DNA of 64,000 nt from Nannocystis pusilla (GCF_026626665.1 NZ_JAPNKE010000002.1:10374001-10438000), one strand, 5' to 3'. Numbered from the stretch's first letter, positions 46,371 through 56,716 are shown. The notes: generated by a model not told the origin, from the sequence alone. Translations and numbers: made by a program.

Positions 46371-47600
46371 ATGATGCGCTTGACTCGGAGATCGAGCTTC
46401 CTGATCGTCTGGGGCGCGCTGCTGTGCGCCGGCTGCCCCGACCAGAACGGCGACACCGATGGAGCGTCCACGGCCGACAGCGGCGAATCGCCGACCGACG
46501 CGACCGCGTCGAGCACGTCGCCGACCGCCAGCACCGGTCCGACCACGACGACGGACCCGGGCACGAGCACGGGGCCGACGACCACCGGGAGCGCGACGAC
46601 CTCCAGCGATTCGACGACCGCTGATTCGACGACCGGCGACTCGACGACGACCTCGGGCGGGCCGGTCGACTGCACGGTGGTGGAGTTCCCCGACGCCGGG
46701 CTGGAGTTCCGGATCCGCGAGCTCCTGCACCAGCCCGAGGGGCCGCTGCTGGGGGCCGACGTGGCCACGATCGAAGAGCTGTTTCCCATCGTCAATCCGG
46801 TCGTCGACCTCACCGGGCTCGAGTGCGCCTCGGGCCTGCGTATCCTCGAGCTCCATGGGCATGACGTCGCCGACCTCGGGCCGCTCGCGGGTTTGGAGAA
46901 GCTCGAGTGGCTCAACGTGGCCGTGACTCAGGTCGTCGACCTGGGACCGCTCGCGGGGCTCGCGTCTTTGCACAGCCTGAACGTCTCCGCCACGGACGTC
47001 GCCGACCTGGGGCCGCTCGCCGGGCTGGGCGCGCTCGAGACCCTCGACATCAGCAATACCAAGGTGAACACGCTGGCGCCGCTGGCGGGCCTGACCGGGC
47101 TGCGGCAGCTGATCGCTTACGGCGCCGAATTCCTCGATGTGGAGCCGCTGGTCGGGCTGACCGGGCTGGTGAAGCTGAACATCGCCGAGACGGCGGTGAC
47201 CGACCTCGGCCCGCTGGCGGGGACGCAGGCGCTCGAGTTCCTGGTCATCGATCACACCGACATCGCCGACCTCGGGCCGCTCACGGGCCTGCCGATCCGC
47301 TTCCTGAACGCCGAGAGCGCGCTGATCTCCGACCTCACGCCGGTCGCGAGCTTTCCCACGCCGATCATCATGATCCTGTCCGACAACCAGATCGTCGAGG
47401 CCGACCCGCTGATCGGGTCGGGCTGGGATGCGAGCGACAACCCCGACCAGTGCCTCGAGGTGCTCCTGACCGGTAACCCGCTGTCGACCGACGCGCTCGC
47501 GGCCGCGCTGCCGGCGTTCTGCGCCGCCACCGGGGCGTGGGTGTGGGCCGACGGGCTGATGGATTGCCCGGGCGCCAGCCCCTGCGTCATCCCGCCGTGA
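46371..47600 (+). CDS. Leucine-rich-repeat lipoprotein
   Basis: This 409-residue protein has a lipobox LLCAGC (Cys22) and a ~75-residue linker of Thr/Ser/Gly/Pro (TTTTDPGTSTGPTTTGSAT type). It is followed by at least seven internalin-like leucine-rich repeats of 22 residues (GLASLHSLNVSATDVADLGP type), ending with a Cys-containing cap (PDQCLEVLLTGNPLS, PAFCAATGAW, DCPGASPC). LRR surfaces of this kind bind other proteins; the partner is unknown. It is convergent with the EamA gene across a perfect hairpin. Confidence 0.9.
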   Translation: MMRLTRRSSFLIVWGALLCAGCPDQNGDTDGASTADSGESPTDATASSTSPTASTGPTTTTDPGTSTGPTTTGSATTSSDSTTADSTTGDSTTTSGGPVDCTVVEFPDAGLEFRIRELLHQPEGPLLGADVATIEELFPIVNPVVDLTGLECASGLRILELHGHDVADLGPLAGLEKLEWLNVAVTQVVDLGPLAGLASLHSLNVSATDVADLGPLAGLGALETLDISNTKVNTLAPLAGLTGLRQLIAYGAEFLDVEPLVGLTGLVKLNIAETAVTDLGPLAGTQALEFLVIDHTDIADLGPLTGLPIRFLNAESALISDLTPVASFPTPIIMILSDNQIVEADPLIGSGWDASDNPDQCLEVLLTGNPLSTDALAAALPAFCAATGAWVWADGLMDCPGASPCVIPP

Positions 47601-47618
47601 CGGCTGGAATATCCTTCG

Positions 47619-47640
47619 CGCATGTCCGGATGGACATGCG
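47619..47640. terminator. Bidirectional GGACATG hairpin
   Basis: Perfect 9-bp arms CGCATGTCC (47619-47627) and GGACATGCG (47632-47640) enclose GGAT, in the 53-bp gap between the convergent LRR and EamA genes. Exact TGTCC-N4-GGACA member. Confidence 0.75.
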
Positions 47641-47653
47641 CGGAGAGACAGGC

Positions 47654-48600
47654 TCAGCGCTTGCCGCCGAGGCCGATCACGACCACGCCGGACAGGATCA
47701 CCGCGGTCGCCAGCCAGGTGATCGGGCCGACCGATTCGCCGGCCAGGGCGGCGCCGAGGACGATGGCGACCACCGGGTTGACGTAGGCGTAGCTGTTGGC
47801 GACGGCCGGGCGGGTGCGGCGCAGCAGGTAGCCGTAGGCGGTGAAGCCGATCAGCGAGCCGCTGACGACCAGGTGGGCCACGGCGGCCAGCGACCTGGCC
47901 GAAGGGACAGTCGGTGCCTCGCCGAGCAGCATGGCGACGAGGGCCATCATCAGGCCGCCGGCCAGCATCTGGGTGGCCGCGCCCATCGGTCCGGGCGGCA
48001 GCGGGCGGGTGCGCCCGAGCACGACGCCGAGGGCCCAGCACACCGGCGCGAGCAGGACCAGCAGCGCGCCGAAGCCGGCGCCGGCCAGCTCGCCGCCCAG
48101 TTGCAGGACGGCGACGCCGAGGAAGCCGAGGCCGAGGCCCAGCCACTCGCGCGTGGTCGGCGGCTGCCCGGCGGCGCGCCCGAACAGGGCCGCCCACAGC
48201 GGCATGGTCCCGACCACCAGCGCGACCAGGCCGGAGCTGACCCACTGCTCGCCGAGCACCACGAAGCCGTTGCCGGCCACGAACAGCAGCGCGCCGGTGA
48301 GGAACGAGGTGCGCCACTCGGCCGCCGTCGGCCGCCGGACCCCGAGCAGGCGCAGCGCCGCGTAGAGCCCGCCGCCGGCGATCAAGAACCGCGCGGCCCC
48401 GAGAGAGAACGGCGGGATCGTCTCGAGGGCGACGCGGATCGCCAGGTAGGTCGAGCCCCACAGGAAGTACACCGCGAGCATCGCCGCGACGATCAGCAGC
48501 GGGGCCTCGCGCGCGCCGGGCGGACCGCGGTCGCGGCGGCGGCCCGATCCCAGGCGATCCGCACGGGCGGGGCGATCCAGACGCCGGAAGGGGAAGCCAT
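47654..48600 (-). CDS. EamA/DMT-family exporter (YedA-like, one frameshift)
   Basis: Ten predicted helices in two EamA halves are present (LAVYFLWGSTYLAIRVALE; VCWALGVVLGRTRPLP; NSYAYVNPVVAIVLGAAL). The start codon ATG at 48600 (MASPSGVWIAPPVRIAWD) and the helices are in different frames; one indel near 48520, in a GC-repeat stretch, rejoins them. The exporter's promoter region carries an 11-bp inverted repeat (48658-48693) and faces a MocR regulator on the far side of a group II intron, so it is probably the regulator's target. Confidence 0.85.
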
Positions 48601-48657
48601 GCCCGAAGCATGGGCCGGCCGACCCGACCGTAACAGATGCAGAAACGCCACGATCGT

Positions 48658-48693
48658 ACCGGTACAGTCCCAGCTCGCTGCAACTGTACCGGT
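48658..48693. promoter_or_regulatory. Operator-like inverted repeat, likely MocR site
   Basis: Perfect 11-bp arms ACCGGTACAGT (48658-48668) and ACTGTACCGGT (48683-48693) are separated by 14 bp. They lie between the EamA start (48600) and the group II intron (from 48753), so before insertion they would have stood in the divergent promoter region shared with the MocR gene. Confidence 0.7.
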
Positions 48694-49222
48694 GGCGCGT
48701 CCCCCGGGCTGTGCTGGTCCCACCCCTCGCGTCGAGGTAGGCTGGTGTCATGGTGCGTCCTGAAGACGAGGGCGAGCAGGACCCCGAAGGGGGCGGCTCG
48801 GCCGCGTCATGCTGCACCGTTCCAGCGGGTGAGAGTCCCGCCCGGGTAGGCGCCGGAGCGCCCGGTAGCAGGCCCCAGGCGCGAGGAGAGATTCTCGCGG
48901 CCCGAGCGGGGCGTCAAAAGCCTCTACGGAGGGAGCAAGAACGCGGGCCGCAACATGAAGTGAAGCCTGCAGCCTCGACAGAGAAACAATGGAGGAGCCG
49001 AGCCGCTCATGTCACGGCGAAGGCCACGTCCACCGCGCAGTCATCCGGATCAGAAAGCGCGGTGGGTCCTCCCGGGTACGGGGCGCAGCACGCGTTCAAG
49101 GAGCGATGCGGAACAGGAGAGGCCCGTCTGCACGGCCCGTGTCGGGGCGAGGCGACTCGTATAAGCCGAAGGCGAAGTCGAGCGCTGTGCAGCGGGAGTC
49201 CGAGGGGGTCGTAGTACCGGCG

Positions 49223-50648
49223 ATGGCGGCGCAGAACAACGCCGCCGGAGGGAAGGGCCCCTGGGGTGGTCGTGTCGGAGAAGAAGGTAAGCGCGAGGGC
49301 ATGGCCTGCAGGACAGGTCCCAACAACCCCACGCGGCGCAGGCCGCGTGACAAAGTGCGAGAACTTCGACGCCGACTGTGGGCCGCGGCCAAGCGGCATC
49401 CGGGTCGCCGCTTCCATGCGCTGTACGACCGCATCTTCAGGCGTGACGTCCTGAGGGAAGCATGGAGGCGGGTGAAGAGGAACAGGGCTCGGCGGGCGTC
49501 GACAGACAGACGCTGGCCGAGGTGGAGGAGTACGGCGTCGATCGCTTCCTCGAAGAGATCGCCGACGAACTCAAGGGCGGGACGTACCGGCCGAGCGCGG
49601 TCATGCGGCGGTACATCCCGAAGGCGGACGGGAAGAAGCGGCCGCTGGGGATCCCGACAGTCCGGGACCGAGTGGTGCAGATGGCGGCGAAGCTGGTGCT
49701 GGAGCCGATATTCGAGGCGGACTTCCTTCCGTGCTCGTACGGCTTCCGGCCGAAGCGCAGTGCGACGCAGGCGCTCGAGCGCTTGCGCGTGCTGGGAGCG
49801 CGCGGTGGGAACCACGTGCTCGACGCCGACATCCGCGACTACTTCGGCAGCATCGATCACGAGCGACTGATGAAGCTCGTGGCGATGCGAATCTCGGATC
49901 GCAGGGTCCTCAAGCTGGTGCGGCAGTGGCTCGAAGCCGGTGTGATGGAGGACAGCGAAGTGACGGCGATGCTCCGGGGACACCCCAGGGCGGCGTCATC
50001 TCACCGCTGCTGTCGAACATCTACCTCGGCGTCCTCGACAAGCTGTGGCAGCGACGACACGCCCACCTGGGCGAGCTCGTGCGCTACTGCGACGACTTCG
50101 TGATCCTGTGCAGGACCGCGAAGGCGTGCGAGGAGGCCGAGGTCAGGGTCCGCGAGATCCTGCGACGGCTCAAGCTGGAGCTGCATCCCGAAAAGACGAG
50201 GCGCGTCGAGCTGAGCCGGGGACGGCAAGGCTTCGACTTCCTCGGCTGTCACCTGCGCAAGCGCATGTCCGGGCCGATCTGGGAGAAGGAGCATCGCAGG
50301 GTGTACTTCCTCCAGCGCTGGCCTTCGCAGCGCAGCATGACGCGGGTTCGGCACCGCGTGAAGGAGCTAACTGGCTCGAACCGCAACGGGGTCAAAGATG
50401 TCCGGGTGCTCATCCGCGACATCAACCCCGTGCTGCACGGCTGGGGTAACTACTTCCGCACCGGGAACGCCGCCGCGAAATTCAATCAGATCGACACGTA
50501 CGTATGGCGCCGGCTCACGCACTTCATGGTGCGGCGCCATGGCCGACACCTGCGAGCCAACGACGTCGAAGGTTGGACAAGCGACTTCTTCCATGACCAC
50601 GGGCTCCACCGACTACGTGGGACCGTGCAGTACCCGGAGGCCGCGTAA
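49223..50648 (+). CDS. ltrA: Group II intron reverse transcriptase/maturase (two frameshifts)
   Basis: The protein has about 475 residues. RT blocks: RYIPKADGKKRPLGIPTVRD, SYGFRPKRSATQAL, DADIRDYFGSIDH, TPQGGVISPLLSNIYL and the active site VRYCDDFVILC (YCDD). The maturase domain X follows (INPVLHGWGNYFRTGNAAAK). There is no H-N-H endonuclease domain after it, so it belongs to the endonuclease-less group. Shifts lie near 49490 (KRNR to GSAGVD) and 49985 (before TPQGG). If these are real rather than sequencing errors, the element is immobile. It needs the ribozyme RNA as partner. Confidence 0.9.
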
Positions 50649-50674
50649 TGCGACGGCCCGAGAGACCACCGGTA

Positions 50675-50757
50675 AGCCGTGTGCGGGAAATTCGCATGCA
50701 CGGTTTGAACGGGGGTCTTGCCCAACTTCTCCGCCTCATGCGGAAAGGAAAGTAGGA
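50675..50757 (+). ncRNA. Group II ribozyme domains V and VI
   Basis: Domain V: the AGC triad at 50675-50677 opens a stem CCGTGTGCG that pairs with CGCATGCACGG, the most conserved part of group II catalytic RNA. The following stretch folds into a domain-VI-like hairpin with an A-rich descending strand that could supply the branch-point A. The + strand orientation matches the reverse transcriptase. Confidence 0.8.
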
Positions 50758-50764
50758 TCTACCA

Positions 50765-52209
50765 ATGGACGCGCAGGCGTTGCTCTACGAGCGGGTGGCC
50801 GCCCACGTGGCGGGGCTGATCGAGCGCGGGGCCCTGCGCCCGGGCGACCGCGTGCCGTCGGTGCGGCGCCTGAGCAAGCAGCAGGGCGTCAGCGTGTCGA
50901 CGGTGATCCAGGCCTACCAGCACCTCGAGGGCAGCGGCCTCATCGAGGCGCGGCCGCAGTCGGGCCACTACGTGCGCCGCCGCTGCGCCGCGCTGCCCGA
51001 GCCGCGGGCGCCGCGGACGTCGACCACCGCCTCGAAGGTGTCGGTGGCGAGCCTGGTGGCCAAGGTCTACGGGGCCACCCGCGACCCGCACATCGTGCCG
51101 TTCGGGGCGGCCACGCCGAGCCCGAGCTGCTGCCGACCGACCGCCTCAACGCCACCCTGGCGCGGATCGCCCGCGCCTCCGGGGCCGTCGGCGTGTCGTA
51201 CGACCCGCCGCCGGGCTGCCCCGCGCTGCGGCGACAGATCGCCCGCCGCGCGGTCGAACGCGGCTGCACCGTCACCGCCGACGACGTGGTCACGACCGTG
51301 GGCGCGATGGAGGCGCTGGGCCTGTGCCTGCGCGTGGTGGCCCAGCCGGGCGACACGGTGGCGATCGAGAGCCCGCTGTACTTCGGCCTGCTGCAGCTGA
51401 TCGAGGGCCTGCGGATCCGGGCGCTCGAGATCCCGTGCCAGCCGAGCACCGGGATGGACCTCGACGCGCTCGAGGAGGCGATCGCGCTGCACAAGATCAA
51501 GGCGGTGCTGACCCTGCCGGTGGTCAGCCAGCCGCTCGGGGCGTCGATGAGCGACGCGGCCAAGCAGCGCCTGGTCGAGATGCTGGCGCGCCGCGACATC
51601 CCGCTGATCGAGGACGACATCTACGGCGAGCTGTACTTCGGCCAGGCGATGCCGCGCCCGGCCAAGGCGTTCGACGAGGCCGGCCTGGTGATGCTGTGCT
51701 CGTCGTTCACCAAGACGCTGGCGCCCGGCTACCGCGTCGGCTACGTGATGCCCGGCCGGTTCCGCGACCAGGTCGAGCAGCTCAAGTTCGCCAACAGCGT
51801 GGCGACGCCGACGCTGCCGCAGCTGGCGATCGCCGACTTCGTCGAGAACGGCGGCTACGAGCACCACCTGCGGGCGATGCGGCGCAAGCTGCAGGCCCAG
51901 GTCGAGCAGGTCAGCGCCGCGATCGCCGAGCACTTCCCCGCCGGCACCCGGGTGTCGTGCCCGGCCGGCGGCTTCGTGCTGCGGGTCGAGCTGCCGCCCG
52001 GGACGTCGGCGCTCGAGCTGCACGCCCGCGCCCTGGCCCACAGCATCAGCATCGCGCCCGGGCCGATCTTCTCGGCCAAGCCGCGGTTCGCCAACTGCAT
52101 CCGCATGAGCTGCGGCTACCCGTGGTCCGACCTGCTGGCCCACGCGGTCCGCACGCTCGGCCGGCTCGCCCGCGAGGTCGCCGAGCGACCCGGGCCCGAG
52201 CTCGGTTGA
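50765..52209 (+). CDS. MocR-type GntR/aminotransferase regulator (one frameshift)
   Basis: The protein has about 481 residues. The N-terminal winged helix is of GntR type (LRPGDRVPSVRRLSKQQGVS). An aminotransferase-like domain holds PLP via Lys in SSFTKTLAPGYRVGYV, with other fold-I marks (SYDPPPGCPALR, ESPLYFGLLQ, LIEDDIYGELYF). The parts are in different frames; one indel near 51118 joins them (GAATP to ELLPTDRLNATL). MocR proteins activate neighbouring genes when bound to PLP or an amine. Here the divergent EamA exporter is the likely target, now separated by the intron. Confidence 0.9.
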
Positions 52210-52235
52210 GTCGAATTCTTTAAAAATGAAGGTGC

Positions 52236-52425
52236 GCGAAAGGGCATGTCTCGAGGGGCATGTGCGAGAGGACAGGGGGAGCCTGCTCGCGGACATGGCG
52301 GCTGCCGACGGCAGCCTGAGTACAGGGGGAGGCGCATGGGCAGGCGAGAGCTGGATCGGTCTGCTGCCTGCATTATGGGTCATGTTCCGAGGGGCATGTC
52401 CTAAAGATTATGTTCGAGCGAACAT
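52236..52425. repeat. GGCATGT/GGACA words between convergent genes
   Basis: The 198-bp gap between MocR and the propeller gene contains GGCATGT words (52244, 52257), GAGGACAGGG (about 52269) and GGGGCATGTCC (about 52391). A 7-bp stem, ATGTTCG (52410) with CGAACAT (52419), overlaps the last codons of the propeller gene. Together they may form an imperfect bidirectional end. A run of As at 52223-52227 follows the MocR stop. Confidence 0.45.
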
Positions 52426-53346
52426 GTAGAGCTTGCTCGCGGCGGCGCGGGTGGCGACGGCCAGGCGGGCGCCGTCGGGCGTCAGCGCCACGGCGAGGCC
52501 GGTGGCCGACCCCTCGGGACGGAAGCTGAACGGCTCGCCGTCGTCGCCCAGGGCGGCCGCGCGGACGCGCAGGCGGTTGTCGGGGTCGCGGGCGACCGCG
52601 GCGACGGGGCTGCCGCCTCCCGCGACGACGAGCTCCTCGGGCAGGCGCTCGCCCCACAGCGCGCGCAGGCCGAGCGGGCGCGCGGCCCAGGTGCCCCACT
52701 CGAGCAGCACGACGTCGCCGAGGTCGTCGCTGACCGCGACGAGGCCGCGCGGGGCGGCGCGCACGGGGCTGTAGACGAACACCGACGGGAGCGGCTGCGG
52801 CGGCGTCGGCTGCAGGTTTCCGCCGCCGGGCTCGAGGTCGATCGTCTGCAAGAACAGCGGGCTCGAGACGCGGCTGGTGAACCACAGCTGGGCGCTGTCG
52901 GGGCGGAAGCCGAGGTCGACGAGCGCGCTCGCCCGGACCGTCGCGCGCCGGGTCGGGTTCGGGTCGCCGACGTACCACAGCTCGAGCACGTCGAGGTGCT
53001 TGTGCAGGGCCAGCCAGCGGCCGTCGGGGGCCGCGGCGATCCGCGTGAGGCCCTTCTTCTCGCCCTCGATCGCCAGGGTCGGCTTGCCGGGGCCGGCCTC
53101 GCCGAGCTCGTGGCGGTGGACGGTCTTGCCGGCCACGAACAGCGCGCCGTCACCGGCGAAGGCGAGGTCGTTGCGGATGAAGCGGGGCGCCGGCACGGGC
53201 GCGAGGTCCTGGCTCCGCAGCAGGCGCACGTTGTTGTTCTTGTCGCTCGTGAGCAGCGCCAGCCGCTCGCCGTCGGGGGAGAATTGCAGCTGGCCGATCG
53301 CGGTGTCGGTCGCCAGCTCGCGCTCGAGTCGATAGGACAGCGTCAT
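52408..53346 (-). CDS. WD40-like beta-propeller protein
   Basis: This 312-residue protein has no signal peptide. It has about six blades recognised by phrases such as QLQFSPDGERLALLTSDKNN, IAAAPDGRWLALHKHLDVLE and LAVALTPDGARLAVATRAAA. Such propellers serve as protein-interaction scaffolds. It lies 46 bp upstream of nothing coding on its 5' side except the end of the acyl-CoA dehydrogenase gene, in the same orientation, so the two may be co-transcribed. Its specific role is unknown. Confidence 0.8.
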   Translation of the reverse strand: MTLSYRLERELATDTAIGQLQFSPDGERLALLTSDKNNNVRLLRSQDLAPVPAPRFIRNDLAFAGDGALFVAGKTVHRHELGEAGPGKPTLAIEGEKKGLTRIAAAPDGRWLALHKHLDVLELWYVGDPNPTRRATVRASALVDLGFRPDSAQLWFTSRVSSPLFLQTIDLEPGGGNLQPTPPQPLPSVFVYSPVRAAPRGLVAVSDDLGDVVLLEWGTWAARPLGLRALWGERLPEELVVAGGGSPVAAVARDPDNRLRVRAAALGDDGEPFSFRPEGSATGLAVALTPDGARLAVATRAAASKLYMFART

Positions 53347-53392
53347 CGTCGCGGCGGCGAAGCTACCACGAGGCGGCGACGGCCGAGCGCGG

Positions 53393-55104
53393 TCAGGGCA
53401 CCTGCGCCCGCACCCACGCGCGGGCGCCGGGGCGGGCGGCGGTGCGGGCGGCGACGAGGGTGCGCTCGACCTCGGACATGTCCCCGGGGACAGGAAGTCC
53501 CGCGGCCGCGGCGACCTCCAGCAGGCGAGCGCGAGCGCGCAGGCCGAGGCCGGCGAGGGCGCCGACGAGGATGTCCGGAGAGACAGCCTGTCCCGAAGAC
53601 CAGGTGGTCGCGCCGACGGCGGCCCGGCGCGCGGGGTCGGCCAGCTTGACCGCCGCGAACGCGCACTCGAGCCAGGCGAGCGCCTCGGCGAGGGCGAAGC
53701 GGACGCCCTGGTCGTTCCAGGCCTTGTGCCCGCGCAGGCCGCGGCCGAGGGCGACGAGGGCGTCGGCGAGGGCGACGAAAGCGGTGAAACCGACGCCGCC
53801 GTCGATCGCGTCGAGGGCGCGCGCGTGGGCCGGGAGGTCGAGGTGGCGCACGGGCGCTCGCGCGTCGCCGAGAGCCGCCAGCGGGCGCGCGGGCGCGGCG
53901 AACATGGCAGCCACGCGCGGCAACGTCGGCTCGACGTCGTCGCGGACCTTGACGATCTGCGGCAGGCGCAGGCTCAGGTCGGTCAGCATCAAGTGGCTGG
54001 TGCCGTCGAACACGCCGTAGAGGGTGACGTCGCGGACGAACTTCTCGTAGGGCCGATCGGCCAGCAGCGCGCGGCTCGAGACGACCCGCCGACCCTGCTC
54101 GACCGCCTCCTCGGCCAGAGCGCAGCAGGCCAGCTTGGCCGCGGCGGTGTAGATGGCGGCGCCGATGCCGAGGGCGTTGGCGGCGACCGCCGCCTTGACC
54201 GCCATCGCCGCGGTGACGAGGTCGAGCTCGGCGTGGGCGACCAGGTGATCGGCGATCGCGTCGAGGCCGACGATCGGCGCGCCGTAGACGTCGCGGGTGT
54301 GCGCGTAGGCGAGCGCCAGCGCGAGCGCCCCGAGGCGCTGCCGGACGCGAGCCCGCTGATCCCGCCGCGCGACAGGGTGAGGGTGCGCTGGACCAGGCTG
54401 AAGCCGTCGCCGAGCTTGCCGACGAGGCTGTCCTCGGGGACATGTGTGCCGTGGAACCGGACGCCGGCGATGTCGGCCGCGCGCGCCGGCAAGGTCGACC
54501 AGCGCGGCAGGGCCTCGACGCTGTCGTCGCGGTCGACGCAGAACACCGAGAAGTCGCCGAACGCGACCGCGCCGCCGCGGGCGGTCCGCATCAGCGCGAC
54601 CAGGACGTCGTGGTGGGTGGCGCCGTTGATGAGGTGCTTCTCGCCGCTCAGGCGATAGCCGCCGTCGGGATGCGGCGCGGCGGCGGCCTCGTTGCGCAGC
54701 AGGTTCGAGCCGTGATCGAGCTCGGTCAGCAGCATCGCCGCGAACGCGCCGTCGTTGATTTTCTTGAGAATCTGAGCGCGCAGCTCGGGGCCGGCGCCGA
54801 GGTGGACGGGCAGCAGCGCCAGGGCGTTGACGCCGAGGGTGATCGCCAGCGAGCCGTCGACGGCCGCGGCGATCGCGTTGAGACCGCAGAGGTGGAACAC
54901 CTCGGCCTCGTCGGTGTACAGCCGGGCGACGCCGATCCGCCGCAGCGCCGCGACGACCTCGGCGGGGTAGGTGCCGGCCCGCTGACCCTCGTGCAGCGCG
55001 GCCTGGATGTCGGGCGCGGCCAGCAGCTTGGCGACCCCGGCGACGACCGGGTGACGCAACACGTCGACAGGGCAGAGACGGGTCCAGACGGGCAGGCCGG
55101 GCAC
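53393..55104 (-). CDS. Acyl-CoA dehydrogenase-family protein (one frameshift)
   Basis: The protein has about 570 residues and the acyl-CoA dehydrogenase layout: an N-terminal helical part, the middle beta part (AAMLLTELDHGSNLLRNEAA, YRLSGEKHLINGATHHDVLV, VRFHGTHVPEDSLVGKLGDG) and a long C-terminal helical part (YGVFDGTSHLMLTDL is the family's substrate/FAD region). One indel near 54350 joins SRGGI and the following C-terminal helices. The substrate chain is unknown. GTG start (VPGLPVWTRLCPV). No electron-transfer flavoprotein gene lies nearby. Confidence 0.85.
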
Positions 55105-55391
55105 GCGCGGAGCTTCGCACGTCCGCGCCCGCGCGGGGCCTCGCCCGGGCGTGAGACCACGCGGGCCAGGCGCGAAAGGATTGCGAAGGCAGCGGGGCGC
55201 GTCCCTCCGCGAGTACAGGGGCCGGGTGCCGGTCGCCGCCGGCCGGCGCGAAGCCGAAGCAGGCCCGTCGCGTGGCGTGGAATGCCCGCACCCGCGTCAC
55301 GCGTTGCCGGAGGGTGCGCGCGCTCGCTCGTCGCCGGTGTCCGGGTGCCGGCTTTAACATGGTTATTCGGACATGTTTTTAAAGACATGGC
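55105..55391. other. Intergenic region, no gene seen
   Basis: About 290 bp ahead of the dehydrogenase start hold its promoter, which I cannot place. At 55367-55389 the words CGGACATG and AGACATGG flank a T-run, again of the GGACATG family, exactly at the left edge of a truncated gene. Confidence 0.4.
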
Positions 55392-55664
55392 GACTTCTGG
55401 GCGCTGGCCGCCAAGATCGCCGCGCTCGGCGACGGCCTCTACATCATCGGCCTCGCCAATCACATCGGCTTCGTGGTGGTCGAGCGCGCCGAGGTCCGCC
55501 TGGTCCACGCGTCGTACACCGGCGAGCAGGTGGTGACCGACGAACCACTGGCGTCGGCGCAGGCGATCGCCGACTCGCGGCCCAAGGGCTACTTCGTCAC
55601 GCCGGTGATGCACGACGACCGCCTCGCCGATCTGTGGCTGCGCGGCGTCCCGGTCCCGCTGTGA
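55392..55664 (+). pseudogene. 3' fragment of a gene, possibly papain-like/NlpC-type
   Basis: From 55392 the frame reads DFWALAAKIAALGDGLYIIG, then NHIGFVVVERAEVRLVHASY and ends LWLRGVPVPL. It is protein-like throughout but begins without a start: an in-frame stop lies at 55380, inside a GGACATG-T-run element. The NHIGF and VHASY blocks resemble the His part of papain-like peptidases, a weak assignment. Either the 5' part was lost or a base is missing in the T-run, but no matching coding sequence is seen upstream. Confidence 0.5.
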
Positions 55665-55764
55665 CGCGCGGGCTTCGGACCGCGATCGGACCCCGTCCGC
55701 GGGCTCGACCGCCGCGGACGCCGACAATGTGACGCCGCGGAACCGCGGTGCTAGGTTGCGCGCG

Positions 55765-56557
55765 ATGCTCCGCCGCGCCGCGCTCCTCCTCCTCGCGCTG
55801 ACCGCCTGTCGCCCCACGGCCGAGCCGGCAGTGGTCAGCGCGCCCGACGCGGCGCCGGGGCTCGACGAGGCGGCGATCCGGGCGATCGTCGAAGATCCAG
55901 CCAGGCCCGCGGCGGAGCGGAGCTCGACCCGGGGCGCAAGCCGGAGGACCTGCTGCGGTTTTTGGCCCTGCGTCCGGGGATGCGGCTCGCCGACCTCGGG
56001 GCCGGGCGCGGCTACACGACCTTCTTGCTGGCCCGCGCGGTCGGGCCCGACGGGGTGGTCTACGCCCAGAACAACAAGTTCGTGACCGACCGCTCTGGAG
56101 CCGGCCTGGACCGAGCGGCTGAAGACGCCGGAGCTGCGCAACGTGGTCCGCGTCGATCGCGAGTTCGACGACCTGCTGCCGCCCGAGGCCCGCGACCTCG
56201 ACGGCGTGATCAACGTGCTCTTCTATCACGACACCTACTGGATGGGCACCGACCGGGCCCGCATGAACCAGGCGATCTTCGCGGCGCTGCGCCCCGGCGG
56301 CTTCTACGTGCTCGTCGATCACAGCGCGCGCCGGGACCGGCGCCGGCGAGGCCGAGTCGCTCCACCGCGTCGAGGAGTCGACGGTGGTCGAGGAGGTGCT
56401 ACAGGCGGGCTTCGAGCGCGCGGGGTCGGCGGAATTTCTCCGCAACCCGGACGACCCGCGCGACTGGAACGCGGCGCCGTCGGCTGCGGCGGCGGCGGGG
56501 AAGCGCGGCACGGCCGACCGCTTCGTGGTGCGCTTCGTGAAACCCGCGAACCTCTGA
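55765..56557 (+). CDS. Class I SAM-dependent methyltransferase, lipoprotein-like start (several frameshifts)
   Basis: Starts MLRRAALLLLALTACRP, a lipoprotein-type signal, then the COG4798-like methyltransferase: RKPEDLLRFLALRPGMRLAD, LGAGRGYTTFLLARAVG (SAM loop), VYAQNNKFV, then INVLFYHDTYWMGTDRARMN, LRPGGFYVLVDHSAR and C-terminal FLRNPDDPRDW and TDRFVVRFVKPANL. Four reading shifts between 55920 and 56350 must be corrected, the most in any gene here. The product would be exported or periplasmic. Substrate unknown. Confidence 0.75.
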
Positions 56558-56569
56558 GCCCGGCAGCGC

Positions 56570-56716
56570 GCGCGGCCCGTGGACCCGCATCCAGGTCTGG
56601 CCCCAGGCCCGCTCGACCTCGCGGTCGTGCAGCCGGTCGCGCCGCCGCTCGAGCGCCTCGCCCAGCGGCGCCACCAGCAGCAGCGGCAACAGGAGCATGG
56701 CCACGAGCGCCTCCAT
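56570..56716 (-). CDS. Possible small membrane protein (weak)
   Basis: The frame from an ATG at 56716 reads MEALVAMLLLPLLLVAPLGE followed by a charged helix (RRRDRLHDREVERAWGQTWM). This looks like a real one-helix protein, but the frame then runs without a stop into the antisense of the methyltransferase (formal stop 56399). An indel near 56570 may hide the natural end. Low confidence. Confidence 0.3.

Larger units (their letters stand above)
48753..50762 (+). mobile_element. Group II intron
   Basis: The 5' end GTGCG at 48753 fits the GUGYG rule. About 470 bp of ribozyme sequence (domains I-III) precede the reverse-transcriptase frame in domain IV. Domain V is at 50675-50706: AGCCGTGTGCG, a GGAAATT turn, then CGCATGCACGG, including the AGC triad. 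A domain-VI-like hairpin (TCCGC with GCGGA) follows to about 50757, and the 3' end is a TAC or ACC near 50762, two bases before the MocR start codon. The exact 3' end is uncertain. The intron lies between a regulator and its probable operator. Confidence 0.88.

Noticed and set aside
45111..48683. 1190-codon open frame on the minus strand
   Set aside because: It runs across four real genes and several intergenic hairpins, and its product is low complexity.
53470..54445. GGACA hairpins in the acyl-CoA dehydrogenase gene as inserted elements
   Set aside because: At 53477 and 54431 the word encodes normal residues (PVPGDMSE and VPEDSLVG), so these two may be chance or tolerated copies rather than insertions.
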